From Blepharisma stoltei (Eukaryota; Ciliophora; Heterotrichea; Heterotrichida; Blepharismidae): a stretch of DNA of 64,000 bases. The stretch spans positions 620,001 through 684,000 of the forward strand of contig CAJZBQ010000056.1 in assembly GCA_914767885.1 (NCBI GenBank). The letters are read 5' to 3'. Shown in pieces: positions 35,901 to 45,771 of the stretch (the first letter of the stretch is position 1; each line of letters opens with the position of its first letter). The translations under genes and the position numbers were made by a program. The notes beneath the pieces were generated by a model that searched no databases, had not been told where the DNA came from, and saw only the letters and a program-made list of their open reading frames with translations.

Positions 35901-37583
35901 TACGTGCATTTCCTTCAACTCTACTTGTAGTTAGAGTTCCAGCGCATCTTATCGCGTACAAAAAAAGCACATTAAGCTAGTTAACAGCTAACCCGCCTAC
36001 AAAAAACAGGGACAATAAAATTATCTTTTTTTAATAGGGACGACAGCTAAGCCGCACCCCTTGCAGCTAACCACCTAATTTTTTAGTGGTTATCAGTCGT
36101 TTATTTTTCAATATAAAAATCTTCATGGAGGGATATCTGCAAACCGTTTGTTTTTTAATGAATATATCAATTTTTTAATATGTTTTTGACAGCTAAGCCG
36201 CTAAAGTTGCAGATAACAACTTTTTTTTTAAGCGGTTAACTGCATGCCAAATTTAAGCTGTTCTAACTCGCAGCTAACAACTTAAAAAAAAGGTTGTTAT
36301 CTGCAAACTTTAGCGGCTTGTCTGTCGAAATTTAACATAAAAATCTTAGCATATGCATTAAAAAATAACAGTTTGCATATATCCCGCCACGAATTTGCGC
36401 TATTGAAAATTATATAAAAGACAACCACAAAAAATTTAGGTGGTTAGCTGCACAGTTGTGTGCGGCTTAGCTGCTATTTTCTATAAAAGCATCGGAGGTT
36501 TAATATTGCTAAATTCATTTATGTTTTAACCTGCGGGTTAGCTGACTATTTTTTATAAATATTCTGATAAGGGATAGAGTGTTCAATGTATTTTCAAATC
36601 CATTAGAAATCGTATTTTAATTGAGTAGCAGTAAATATACTTAGTATCTTCAATATTCATTATTAAAAAATACAATTTTTTATAATTTGCAGCTAACCCG
36701 AATGCCAAAAAAAAAGGGTGCGTTTTTGACATACAAGCCGCACGCACTTTTTTTTTTCCGCAGCTAAGCAGCACTCAATGTCAGCTAAGCACTTAATTTT
36801 TGAAGGGTTGTATGTCGTAAATTTTTTATATTAAAAATACAAGACGGGTTAGCTGAAAACAACGGTTTGCAGATAAGCCGCAAACATTTTTTGAAATTTT
36901 TATAGGTTTTTTGGCAGCCAAGCCGCACAAAGTGCAGATAACCACCTTTTTTTTAAGTGGTTGTCGGCTCGTTGACAGCCAACCCGCATCACCCCTCAGG
37001 AACCTCATCACAAACTCAATTCTTACTAAACCAAAGCATACTGGACAAGCTTTCTGTTGTAACAGACTATGATGATCATAATATCCTCAAAGATTTTTGT
37101 TGAACTTTAAGCAATATTGCAGCAGGGACTCAAGCTCAATGCGAGACTCTTGTAAACCACAAAATTATTCAATTTGCCTTACAATCATTAATCAATCCGA
37201 ATCTCGAGGTAAAAAGAGAAGCAAGTGTAGTTTTTCTAAATATCGTCAAAACAGGAACCAGCAATATAAAGCTCAAGCTTGTAAGCTTTGATATTTTTTC
37301 CATTATGGCTATTGGCTTTGAAGCCCTTGATCTTTTATATCTCACAAATTTGCTTTTAATTAGCGAGCATTTGCTGAGATGTGGAGAAAGTTCTGAAGGA
37401 ATCAATCCAGTATCCGCTTTATTTGAAGAGTCAGGGTGCTTTGATAAGCTAATTAAGCTAGAACACCACAATAATACAATTATTTCTGAAGGATGCTCAG
37501 GAATATTGCATTTCTTCTTTGGGATGGAAGAAGATGACTTGCCTGTAGATTCAGTGGTCAATGATTCCTATGAGTTCACATAA
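32995..37583 (+). CDS. Importin-alpha-like armadillo protein, interrupted by a 3-kb palindrome
   Basis: Joined length is 518 residues, typical for importin-alpha. A basic N-terminus (RRDKRKSHTSKRR) resembles the importin-beta-binding domain. Armadillo repeats follow with the Trp/Asn pairs that contact nuclear localisation signals: SSWCLCNLLAG, IIWSFANLAGD, LVSWCLNNL, DFCWTLSNIAAG. Two of these Trp are TGA codons. It would carry NLS cargo into the nuclei. The break lies between CSGT and SSQTQ. Confidence 0.93.
33972..37003. mobile_element. Giant long-TIR element, 3.0 kb, in the importin gene
   Basis: The two arms (about 33972-35025 and 35940-36994) are inverted copies of about 1.05 kb beginning GGGTGATGCGGGTTGGCTGTC. 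The flanking 9-bp duplication CTCAGGAAC (33963-33971 and 36995-37003) has no TA. Arms carry many GTTAGCTG / CGGCTTAGCTG motifs in both orientations. The centre holds a degenerate tandem array. No transposase ORF is visible. Nine-bp duplication and long TIRs suggest a Mutator-like or foldback element. Confidence 0.92.
35030..35335. repeat. Degenerate tandem array in the centre of the giant palindrome
   Basis: Units of roughly 12-24 bp around CAGGAT..GCTAGTA and ..GCTAATGCAGGAT recur about fifteen times with much variation. Confidence 0.6.
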
Positions 37584-37591
37584 AGTGTATA

Positions 37592-37837
37592 TTAAGCTTC
37601 CTTAAATAGCCTATAGTTTCTCATTCACGTGTGAAAAGCAGCAGACATTCTAATCGGAAAAATATTTTTGGTTTGCCAAATGGATTCGTCTATGCGTGGC
37701 ATCGGATCATTTTGGCACGCCAAATCACTAGCATGCAAGTTTTTCCTAATCAATATTTTCATAATGCTTCTCAATTGAGTAAAGCGTTCTAATAGTTGGC
37801 TGTGCCAAATAATAGAGCATTTAAATGAAAGAAACAT
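37592..37837 (-). CDS. Small protein, 81 aa, function unknown
   Basis: ATG 37837, TGA at 37625 read as Trp, TAA at 37592. It ends 8 bp from the convergent importin gene, the tight spacing usual here. Composition is unbiased. It is not recognised and could be spurious. Confidence 0.4.
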
Positions 37838-37929
37838 AATAAATGTGCTACATACTTTAAATAATTTATTCCGATGTTTAAAAATTAGTTAAAGACCGTT
37901 TAATTTAGAATATTTTAGTATGATGATAA

Positions 37930-38784
37930 TTAGAACCTTGGATTAATAGGTAGTTTAAAGTAGGAAATTCCATTGCTTTCTGGGGCAGGAAAGCGACCCG
38001 CTCTTAAATTAACCTGGAGTGATTGCATTATAAGCCTAGGCAAAGCCAGAGTTCTGTCTCTTCCAGTTCTCCATTCTACAAATTTTTCTTTAGCTGTTTG
38101 AGAATTCAAGTGCAAGTTATCGTTCTTTTCAAGTCCTATTGATGATTCCCAAGCCACTTCTCTTGAATCAGTACCATAATCATGCCCAACAAAGACTCTA
38201 TAGTTATCAGGCAACATATATATTTTTTTGACAGACTCATATAAAGTTTCAGCTGATCCTCCTGGGAAATCACATCTTGCAGTTCCGAAATCGTGCATGA
38301 AAATTGTGTCTCCAGTGAAAACAGCATCTCCAACAATATAAGTCATGCATGCTGGAGTGTGTCCAGGCGTATGTATAGCTCTAACGCGCAATTCTCCGAC
38401 CTGAACTTCTTCATTATCTGCAAATAAATGGTCGAATTGAGATCCATCTTTTTTTAGGTCCCTTAAATTCAGCATTCTTGATAATACTTCTTGAACAACA
38501 GTTACATTAAATCCAATACAAATTTGAACATCAGGGAATTGTTCCTTTAAAATCAATGAGCCAGTTAAATGATCAGCATGCACATGGGTATCAATTATAT
38601 AAACTGGTTCAAGATTGTTATCTTTAATGAACTTTATTACAGTGTCTGAATGCTCTGTAGAAGTTCTGTGGCCTATAGGATCATAGTCCATTACAGGATC
38701 AAGCACTATACATTTTTTAGTATTTGGACATGCAGCCACGTAGCATATAGTGTTGGTTGCTTCATGAAAAAAAGAAGTGACTTC
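37930..38784 (-). CDS. Metallo-beta-lactamase-fold hydrolase, persulfide dioxygenase/glyoxalase II-like
   Basis: Contains the metal motif THVHADHLTG, then HTPGHTPACMTY, FTGDTIF, ARCDFPGGSAETLYESV and VFVGHDYG, the pattern of ETHE1/glyoxalase-II relatives. The bacterial-looking N-terminus TSFFHEATNTICYV is readable to about 38784. The true start is not resolved because repeat-like DNA follows immediately. It probably handles glutathione-linked sulfur or thioesters in mitochondria, by family analogy. Confidence 0.85.
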   Translation of the reverse strand, partial: EVTSFFHEATNTICYVAACPNTKKCIVLDPVMDYDPIGHRTSTEHSDTVIKFIKDNNLEPVYIIDTHVHADHLTGSLILKEQFPDVQICIGFNVTVVQEVLSRMLNLRDLKKDGSQFDHLFADNEEVQVGELRVRAIHTPGHTPACMTYIVGDAVFTGDTIFMHDFGTARCDFPGGSAETLYESVKKIYMLPDNYRVFVGHDYGTDSREVAWESSIGLEKNDNLHLNSQTAKEKFVEWRTGRDRTLALPRLIMQSLQVNLRAGRFPAPESNGISYFKLPINPRF

Positions 38785-40336
38785 TGACCTGTTATATATG
38801 CTAAAATGGCATGATGAGCCAACTTCCCTCTTAGCATATAGCGCCTTTCTTAAGATGGCTCATTGCGCGCCATTTTAAGAAAGGCGCTATATGTAGCCTG
38901 TGAGCTCATTGGAAGAGCCAGGGATCTTGTGGAAGAGAGGATCGGGCTTGGAATGTATGCGCGCTGGAGTGGTGAATCCCAATATCGGGGAAGCCCTCGG
39001 TATTCTCTAATCCAGACCAGGTTTTATCCCATAGGAAAGAAACTGGAGTAGGAAAGATGTCCCAGCTACTCCAGAAGTGGATTTCTTGGAAATCGGGAAC
39101 GTTTTCAAGCTCAATGCCAGGTTTACGTCCTGGCATTATTGGAAGGAGAGTGTCATTCTTGACTACCCAGAGAGACACTTGTCAATGAATATGTGGAAAG
39201 ATTTAGGATTATCTGTTTGTTTTGATCTGAGATGGCTACATTATCACTAATTTTAGCTCAAGCCCTATTTTTGGGTTTTGATATTCAACGCTATAAACAC
39301 TTAATACAATGCAAATCTTCTGGCCTGACAAGTGCACCAGAATTATGATCTTGACCTTCAGACATTTATTGGTTTATTTAGGAATTATTTATACAGCAAT
39401 CTATGGAACTGGATAAAATGGCGAGAGATCTATCCACACAAAACTTAGTTTTTCGGTCTAATTATTATAATTATTAGTCTAATAAATTTTATGAAATATT
39501 TTCTTGATTTAAGTTCGGATTTCGATTGGTAAAAAAAAAATACGTAAAATATATCGGCTTAATCAAGTAAAAGCTGGTGGAAAACTTTTCTACTGTTTTA
39601 ACCAAAAAAAAGCATAATTGAAATGCTTTAAGATAAGATCATTTTGATACTTTATCAAAGCTTCAGAAATTTTGATATTCTATTCTATTCATAAATAAAA
39701 TGGCATTAGGTTCTAGAGAAATGAGCTCTGATATTTTTTCTCTCTCTCAAGGGATTTTATTTATGGAGTTTGGGTTTTTTTTCTCTCGAGAACTTCTTCA
39801 TAACAACAGTGATTTAGCTTTAGGGACAGTCAGAGGAACTGCTCCTCAGTGCAACCAAGAGGCTCAAAGTTTTATCTGTCAAAACATTCGAGGAGGATGA
39901 CCTTATGCGGAGCACTCACAGGAGCTTAGTCAGGCAAGGGCAAGGCATCGCGCTGGGTGATCAGTGCTGGCCAGGGTGGCAGGCGGTTTATTTGGATGGT
40001 CCAGCAATTTGGATCGGAAATGCTCGCGACATCACCATTTGGCTCTATTCCTTTAGTGTTAGAACCTTAAATACTCTAATTAATGCAATCATATTATATT
40101 CTTTTCAAAAATAATAAATTCATCTAGAGTTTGTATGTAACGTAAACCTTAAATATTCTTCATTATATTCAGGAATTAACTAATTCGGAAAGTATCGAAA
40201 TAAGCATTGTCTATATATATTAGCTCAATGATTTTATTAGTTGTATTTAAGATAAAATATCACTCTAGAAAAAATAATTAATCCATATAAAACAAGGCGA
40301 CATCTTAATTGAATTAATCCCTACTTAACTACGATT
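38785..40336. other. Repeat-rich intergenic region, no supported gene
   Basis: Holds two or three TAAAATGGC-starting segments (near 38795, 39415 and 39697) that resemble the 5' ends of the retroposons but lack clear duplications, plus the hairpin at 38839. Short ORFs at 39700-40114 look like by-products of these. The unresolved N-terminus of the hydrolase gene should lie at its left edge. Confidence 0.5.
38839..38889. mobile_element. Mini-palindrome nested in a retroposon-like segment
   Basis: A stem of about 23 bp (TAGCGCCTTTCTTAA with its complement) with TATA at both ends, about 51 bp in all. It looks like a miniature TA-flanked inverted-repeat insertion. Confidence 0.6.
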
Positions 40337-41041
40337 TTATTCTAATGGCAATCTTTGCTGTATATAGACAGTTGCTTCACCCCAGCTCATTACTTTTCTA
40401 ATGCTTTCAAAAATCCTCCACTTTGGAGAGTTGAAGTTTTTGGTCAATGTCAAAGCCCAAGTCCCAGGTGCGACAGGAGCATCTGCAATATTTCCCATCA
40501 TTTGGAGATCAAAGCACGTTGAATTTGCAAAAATCACAGTTGCATCTGACCAGCCTTGAACAAACATATCATTTTTATAAAACTCAACCTCAGGCTTATT
40601 ACTGAATAAATCAGGGCTATTCTTGACTTCTTCTGGAAACACGTTGTCATACTCTTGCTTTTGCTGGACTGAAACATTATATAGTCCTTCAAGTATTTCA
40701 ATTCCGACACACCTGTTAAAATTATGAAGCATTGCTCCAGCAATAACACCTTTCCCAGTCCCAGATCCAAGGTCATAGAAAACTCCACCGGACGGTATTG
40801 TCCCATATCTTGCTTTTATTGTTTCAAAAATTTCCCCAATTGAGATAAATTCGACTTCTCCATAAGTTAAGGTGCTGCTGGAGTTGTGCATTTCTTCTCT
40901 TTCTTTTTTACTGACATCTTTTCCTAGAGATACTGGGAAGTTCCCTGTTATTCGCTGGAATATTCTATATTTCCTATCTAGCACTTCTCGAACTTCTGGA
41001 GGAAGGAGATAAGCATCATCAATTCTATAGCTAGTGTCCAT
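40337..41041 (-). CDS. DOT1-like SAM-dependent methyltransferase
   Basis: 234 residues. SAM motif I is FYDLGSGTGKGV, preceded by TYGEVEFISIGEI and followed by GIEILEGLY and VIFANSTCFD, the arrangement of the DOT1 (histone H3K79) methyltransferase domain. It is much shorter than animal DOT1L and consists of the catalytic domain only. A histone or other protein-lysine substrate is inferred. Confidence 0.85.
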   Translation of the reverse strand: MDTSYRIDDAYLLPPEVREVLDRKYRIFQRITGNFPVSLGKDVSKKEREEMHNSSSTLTYGEVEFISIGEIFETIKARYGTIPSGGVFYDLGSGTGKGVIAGAMLHNFNRCVGIEILEGLYNVSVQQKQEYDNVFPEEVKNSPDLFSNKPEVEFYKNDMFVQGWSDATVIFANSTCFDLQMMGNIADAPVAPGTWALTLTKNFNSPKWRIFESIRKVMSWGEATVYIQQRLPLE

Positions 41042-41067
41042 TTCCTTGGATTTATAAATATGTCTTA

Positions 41068-41428
41068 CTCCCCCCGCCTCCGTGAGTGAACAAAAAAATT
41101 TTGTTCACTCGCAGAGGGGGTTAATTTTTTTTTTTAAAAAAATTTTATATATAAATTTTATAAAAAAATTTTTTTTTCAAATTTAAAAAAAATCCTAATT
41201 CACAAAAATTGGAAAGCAAATATTAATTTAATTTATAAAATTTATGTTTTTAAAAAGCAATTCGTTTAAAATTAAACAGAATTAGCTCTAAATTTCATTA
41301 TTAATTATCATTTATATATCAAATTTTTTTTCCATAAAAAATTTTGTTCACTCACGGCGGGTGGGTTTTTTGGGCAAAAAATAGCGATTTTTCTAATGGT
41401 TTTGTTCACTCACGGAGGGGGGGAGTTA
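41068..41428 (+). mobile_element. MITE copy 4 (intergenic)
   Basis: Near-consensus copy: TTA flanks, left palindrome CTCCGTGAGTGAACAAAA followed by its complement, AT-rich body, then two direct copies of the TTCACTCACGGnGGG block at the right. Confidence 0.92.
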
Positions 41429-41499
41429 GTAGGCATTTATTTAGTGTGTGAAAGTATTTGCATACCAAATTCATAGTTAGTATTTTTACTTATAAGAAA

Positions 41500-41707
41500 C
41501 TAAGCTAAGAACGCTAAAATCCATATGAGAGGTGTTGAAAAATGGTCATCAGAGATGATAATATACGCAGTTCCAGTTATTAGACTATAAAGCAGTGAAA
41601 TAAACCAAATGCGAAGTAATTGTCAATATTTTAAACAAATAATTAACTTATATAGTGGTTCTTGAAGATGTTAGACTTATGATAAAGATAGTTAAGCTGC
41701 TTTTCAT
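41500..41707 (-). CDS. Putative small two-TM protein, 63 aa
   Basis: ATG 41707, a 16-nt intron (41661-41676, GTCTAA..CAAG), then a hydrophobic frame to TAG 41500, with one TGA as Trp. It lies 54 bp downstream of the stop of the next gene. Supported only by frame, intron form and spacing. Confidence 0.45.
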
Positions 41708-41761
41708 ATAATTTAGAATGATTAAATATATATTTACTTATTATTTATTTTTGTAAACCAT

Positions 41762-42403
41762 TTAAAATGCTTTTCGTGTTACCATCAGTGAGTAAATCAT
41801 CAATGAAAATTGCAAAATAATGATAACAATTGCAAGAATCATTCCTCCAGCCATTCCATATTCATGAGGATTAATATTCCCTATCTTATGAACCTCTTCT
41901 AATTCTGGTATTTCAGCAACCCCATAAAATATAATAAACGCTAAAAAATACTGAAGTGTTGGCATTATAAAAAACAGTGTAGCTATTTCAAATCTAAAAC
42001 TTGGATGCCTCATTCGTCATATAACAAGTCCCATAGCAATAAGATTAAATAGAATTGCTGCTATTCCAAATGCAAGCATTGTTCCTCCAGCGCCTATAAA
42101 ATTATCTATATGTTCGCAAAATCCTGGACAGCTTGATTCAACATATAATTTATAAGAGCCGCAAGCATCATCTTTTACATCAGATATTGAGCTTGCACCG
42201 TCTCATAATTTTCGCCCAGTCCAGCTGCTTGCATAAACTAATCCAAAATTTCAGAGACAATAAGTAAATCATTCATGAAGTGCCAAATCTATGATAATTA
42301 ATGTGATCATTACTAATGAAGCAGCTAAATATGCATAATGGTATGTATGCCTTATGATCTTTCTTTCTTCTCTTTCTCCTTCAAAGTTTTCGTAGATATC
42401 CAT
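41762..42403 (-). CDS. Four-TM membrane protein, claudin/tetraspan-like topology
   Basis: 213 residues, with several TGA=Trp codons in the middle. There are four hydrophobic segments. The first extracellular loop is rich in Trp and Cys (CLWNFGLVYASSW..., ..ACGSY.., SSCPGFC). The topology recalls claudin/PMP22 or tetraspan families, but no signature is intact. Function unknown. Confidence 0.75.
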
Positions 42404-42459
42404 AATAATTCTCTTATTCTAATAATCCAAATTATCAAGATTAATAACTTTTGGTAAGA

Positions 42460-43299
42460 TTAACAACTACAAGACCTATCGTGAACTGCTGAAAGCCTCC
42501 CTGGCCCTGGCTGAATTCCTTGCACATGATCAAGTTGCTTGTTATCAAGCTTTGTCAGCACTGATTTTGCAAGTTTCATAAAAGCTTCTTCAACATTTTC
42601 ACCTGTAGCAGCACTCGTTTCTATAAGCGGAACTTCCTGTTCTTGACAAAAGCAAGACGCATCTACAACACTTACAGCCCTGGAGCTTTTTAAATCGCAT
42701 TTATTTCCAACAACAATAAGTGAAATATTGGGTCTTGATAATGTTCGAACGTCATTGATCCAAGAAGGAAGCTTCTGAAAGCTTTCTGAGTTTGTGATAT
42801 CGTAAACAACAAGTGCAGCAGCTGCGCCTCTGTAATAGCTTTTCGTTACGCTTCGGAACCTTTCTTGGCCTGCTGTGTCCCATATTTGCAGCTTAATTTG
42901 TTTATAGAAATTGCCCGAGGATGGCGCTATTTTGCGCCATCCTCGGGCAATTCAAAAATGGCCCCACGCGGGAATTGAACCCACGTGTGGGACCATTTTT
43001 TGGTATGTGGAGAATATTGACTTCGGCGTACCAAAAATGGCCCCACACGTGGGTTCAATTCCTGTGTGGGGCCTGTTTTTTGAATTACCCGAGGATGGCG
43101 CAAAATAGCGCCATCCTCGGGCAATTTCTATATCACCTATTGACAATCTTTTGCAACCAAACTCTACACCGACTGTGTGATTCGGATTCCTTTTGAAACG
43201 ATTCTCGATCAAATAATGAAGCAAACAAGACTTGCCAGTGCCGCTTTCACCAATAATAATTACTTTGAACATATAATCATAGTCTCGTTCTCCATCCAT
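42460..43299 (-). CDS. Rab4-like small GTPase, interrupted by the 228-bp palindrome
   Basis: 203 residues after removal of 42905-43132. P-loop GESGTGKS, switch region NHTVGVEF, WDTAGQERFRSVTKSYYRGA, NKCDL and ETSA are all present, and the C-terminus is CSC for double prenylation. Overall it is closest by eye to Rab4 (early endosome recycling). The insert sits just before the WDTAG motif, and excision leaving one TA gives SIGDKQIKLQIWDTAG. Confidence 0.95.
42905..43132. mobile_element. 228-bp palindromic IES with tRNA-like minihelix arms, copy 2
   Basis: Same length and plan as the copy at 21783, including the outer hairpins and the TTCAATT/TTGAA loops. Ends are TAGAAATTGCCC and its exact complement. 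Retained TA is at 42903-42904. Confidence 0.92.
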
Positions 43300-43500
43300 A
43301 TTGTTATAAACTTTAAATTTGGTAAGTTTTTAAACTCAACGTGTGTTTTTTAGAATTATATATTTTCACATACTTATTTATTTTAATTTTAACTCTCTGC
43401 TTTTTCTGTTAATATAGGTACTAGTGCCTAACTTTATTGTATGTCACTACGAAATGGCACATTACTTCAGTCTAAATGAAAGTATATATCTTAAGTTAAA

Positions 43501-43974
43501 TTAAGCTGCTACTTCTCCTGTTTGAGGGGCTTCAGCTGGCTTCTCAATCTCTTCAGCTTTTTTCTTTTTCTTTTCTTCATCAGAAGAGCTGCTTGACGAC
43601 GATGATGAAGAGCTTTTTTCTTTTTTCTCTTTTTTCTCTTTTTTCTCTTTCTTCTCAGTTTCATTCTTTGTTTCTTCATGAGCTTTGCTGCTCTTAAATT
43701 CAAGTGGCTTTAGTCTCCAAATGAACACTCTCAAACCATTAGGAGTTAAAAAGTTTTTGTTTGCATCATCTGCGAAGTTTTTTAAAAAAGAGGCCAAAGT
43801 AACTGTCGTTTCTTCAGATTTAGTTTCTTCACCAATGAACTTTTTGGAGATGATGGCTTTAGCTTTATCAATATGCTGATTAAGCTGGCTCACATAATTT
43901 CTAATTTCTTCTTCACTGATTTGTGGATTAGTTACTATTAAGGTCGGAAGCTTTTCAACAGCAATGTCAACCAT
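43501..43974 (-). CDS. Unknown protein with Lys/Glu and poly-Ser tail, 157 aa
   Basis: An N-terminal helical region of about 100 residues, then alternating KKEKKEK repeats and an 11-residue Ser run before an acidic end. No recognised domain. Confidence 0.6.
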   Translation of the reverse strand: MVDIAVEKLPTLIVTNPQISEEEIRNYVSQLNQHIDKAKAIISKKFIGEETKSEETTVTLASFLKNFADDANKNFLTPNGLRVFIWRLKPLEFKSSKAHEETKNETEKKEKKEKKEKKEKSSSSSSSSSSSDEEKKKKKAEEIEKPAEAPQTGEVAA

Positions 43975-44017
43975 TAAATCAACTAATTCGTGTATATCGG
44001 CTTTTAGAAGGTTTTTA

Positions 44018-44349
44018 GAGTGAACAAAAAAATTTTGTTCACTCGCAGAGGGGGTTAATTTTTTTTTTTTTAAAAAAATTAATATATAAATTTTATAAAA
44101 AATATTTTTTTTTCGAAATTTAAAAAAAATCCTAATTCACAAAATTGGAAAGCAAATATTAATTTAATTTATAAAATTTATGTTTTAAAAAGCAATCCGT
44201 TTAAAATTTAACAGAATTAGCTCTAGATTTCATTATACTAATTATCATTTATATATATCAATTTTTTCCATAAAAAATTTTTTGCTCACTCACGGAGGTT
44301 TTTGGCGATTTTTCTAATGGTTTTGTTCACTCACGGAGTGGGGGAGTTA
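44018..44349 (+). mobile_element. MITE copy 5, overlapping a stop codon
   Basis: TTA flanks at 44015-44017 and 44347-44349. The right TTA is the complement of the TAA stop of the gene at 44347. After excision the stop is still TAA. The left arm is partly truncated (GTGAACAAAA start). Confidence 0.88.
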
Positions 44350-44706
44350 GAGTTTTCTAACGTCTTGAGCCTCAAATAATAGTCGTGCTTTCTCTTCAGA
44401 AGACCCTTCTCCAAGTAAAACTCCAAGAACTAACATAGGTTTTAAAGGTAGCCTTCCTTCTCTGCCTTTAAATGAGGAATAAAAGTCCACAGCCTTGGGG
44501 TTTTGAGCAGTATTTTCTACCTTCAGGTTCAAGTGATTCACTATATCTCTCCATTGTTCAGGATTGATTTCGCCATTGAATGAGTACTTGCGAATATAAA
44601 AGTCAATGGCTTTGCAAGTGTTCAAGTGATATTGAAGTTCTTCCTCCATTTCCACAATAGCGCTTTCTTCTTTGCTTAGCCCAGCTCTACTATCAGTGCA
44701 GCCCAT
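44347..44706 (-). CDS. Small MGC-start protein, possibly lipidated
   Basis: 119 residues starting MGCTDSRAG, a good dual-acylation (Gly myristoylation, Cys palmitoylation) context. Helical, with an EF-hand-like spacing (FNGEINPEQWRDI) that lacks a full calcium loop. Function unknown. Confidence 0.65.
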   Translation of the reverse strand: MGCTDSRAGLSKEESAIVEMEEELQYHLNTCKAIDFYIRKYSFNGEINPEQWRDIVNHLNLKVENTAQNPKAVDFYSSFKGREGRLPLKPMLVLGVLLGEGSSEEKARLLFEAQDVRKL

Positions 44707-45771
44707 TTTTAATTATTATATGTGCGTCATGAAAAAACCGAATTTCTGAAATATTAAAAAAAATAATCGTCAAAAAGGTTTATTGAAACTATAAGAATTT
44801 GTATATTATAAATCTTACTCTCCCCCCCCCCTCCGTGAGTGAACAAAAAATTTTGTTCACTCACGGAGGGGGTTAATTTTTTTTTTTTAAAAAAAATTTA
44901 TATATAAATTTTCTAAAGATTTTTTTTTTGAAATTTAAAAAAATCCTAATTTGCAAAAATTTGAAAGCAAATATTAATTTAATTTATAAAATTTATGTTT
45001 TAAAATGCAATTCATTTAAAATTAAACAGAATTAGCTCTAGATTCATTATATTAATTATCATTTATATATCAAAAATTTTTTTCCATAAAAAATTTTTTT
45101 CTATTAAAAAAAATTTTTGTTCACTCACGGAGGGTGGTTTTTTTTGGCAAAAAATGGCGATTTTTCTAATGGTTTTGTTCACTCACGGAGGGGGGGGGGA
45201 GTTAGAGAGAAATGAAATTTTATAAAATGGTCAGGCATGGTGTTTTTTCTCCATGATATCCGTTTAAACGATAATCAAACATATTATTTGATTAATATGG
45301 GATTAAGCCTGCTTAACGTTCAAAATGATGAAATAGATAATGACTATTTTTATAAATAAATTGATTGATTTTTTGAGATAAAGTTTAATTTTACTGAATT
45401 TATATTTGAAATAGTCATTTTCAAATATTTCTAGTTAATTTATTTACAAATAATTAAGAGCAAATATTATATAGTTAGGATAAATATTCCATATATAAAT
45501 CAATTTCTTCTAGTGTTATTTAGTCTAGAAAAGCCAAATTTTTTGATATTTATTCATATTAAATGCCTCCTAATAATTATGTGCTATATTTCTGAATTGA
45601 AGGTAAAATTATTCTTTAGTTAAAAGTCTTCAATTCACTAATTCATCAAGAAATTCATATCTATGCTTATATAACTAATATGTTTATAAATAAAATTGAA
45701 AGCTGCTTAACTACTAATTAATAACGTTCGCATATGCTAAAATAATAAGTTTAAAATTAATCGAGCCATTT
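44707..45771. other. Intergenic region containing MITE copy 6
   Basis: Apart from the MITE at 44818-45204, the region is AT-rich with no supported gene. Confidence 0.5.
44818..45204 (+). mobile_element. MITE copy 6, near full length
   Basis: TTA flanks; left perfect palindrome CTCCGTGAGTGAACAAAA plus complement; right direct repeats. At 387 bp it is one of the longest copies. Confidence 0.93.

Noticed and set aside
39700-40114. Two ORFs of 66 and 69 codons
   Set aside because: They lie in a TAAAATGGC-starting repeat-like segment and have no conserved character or ciliate codon pattern.
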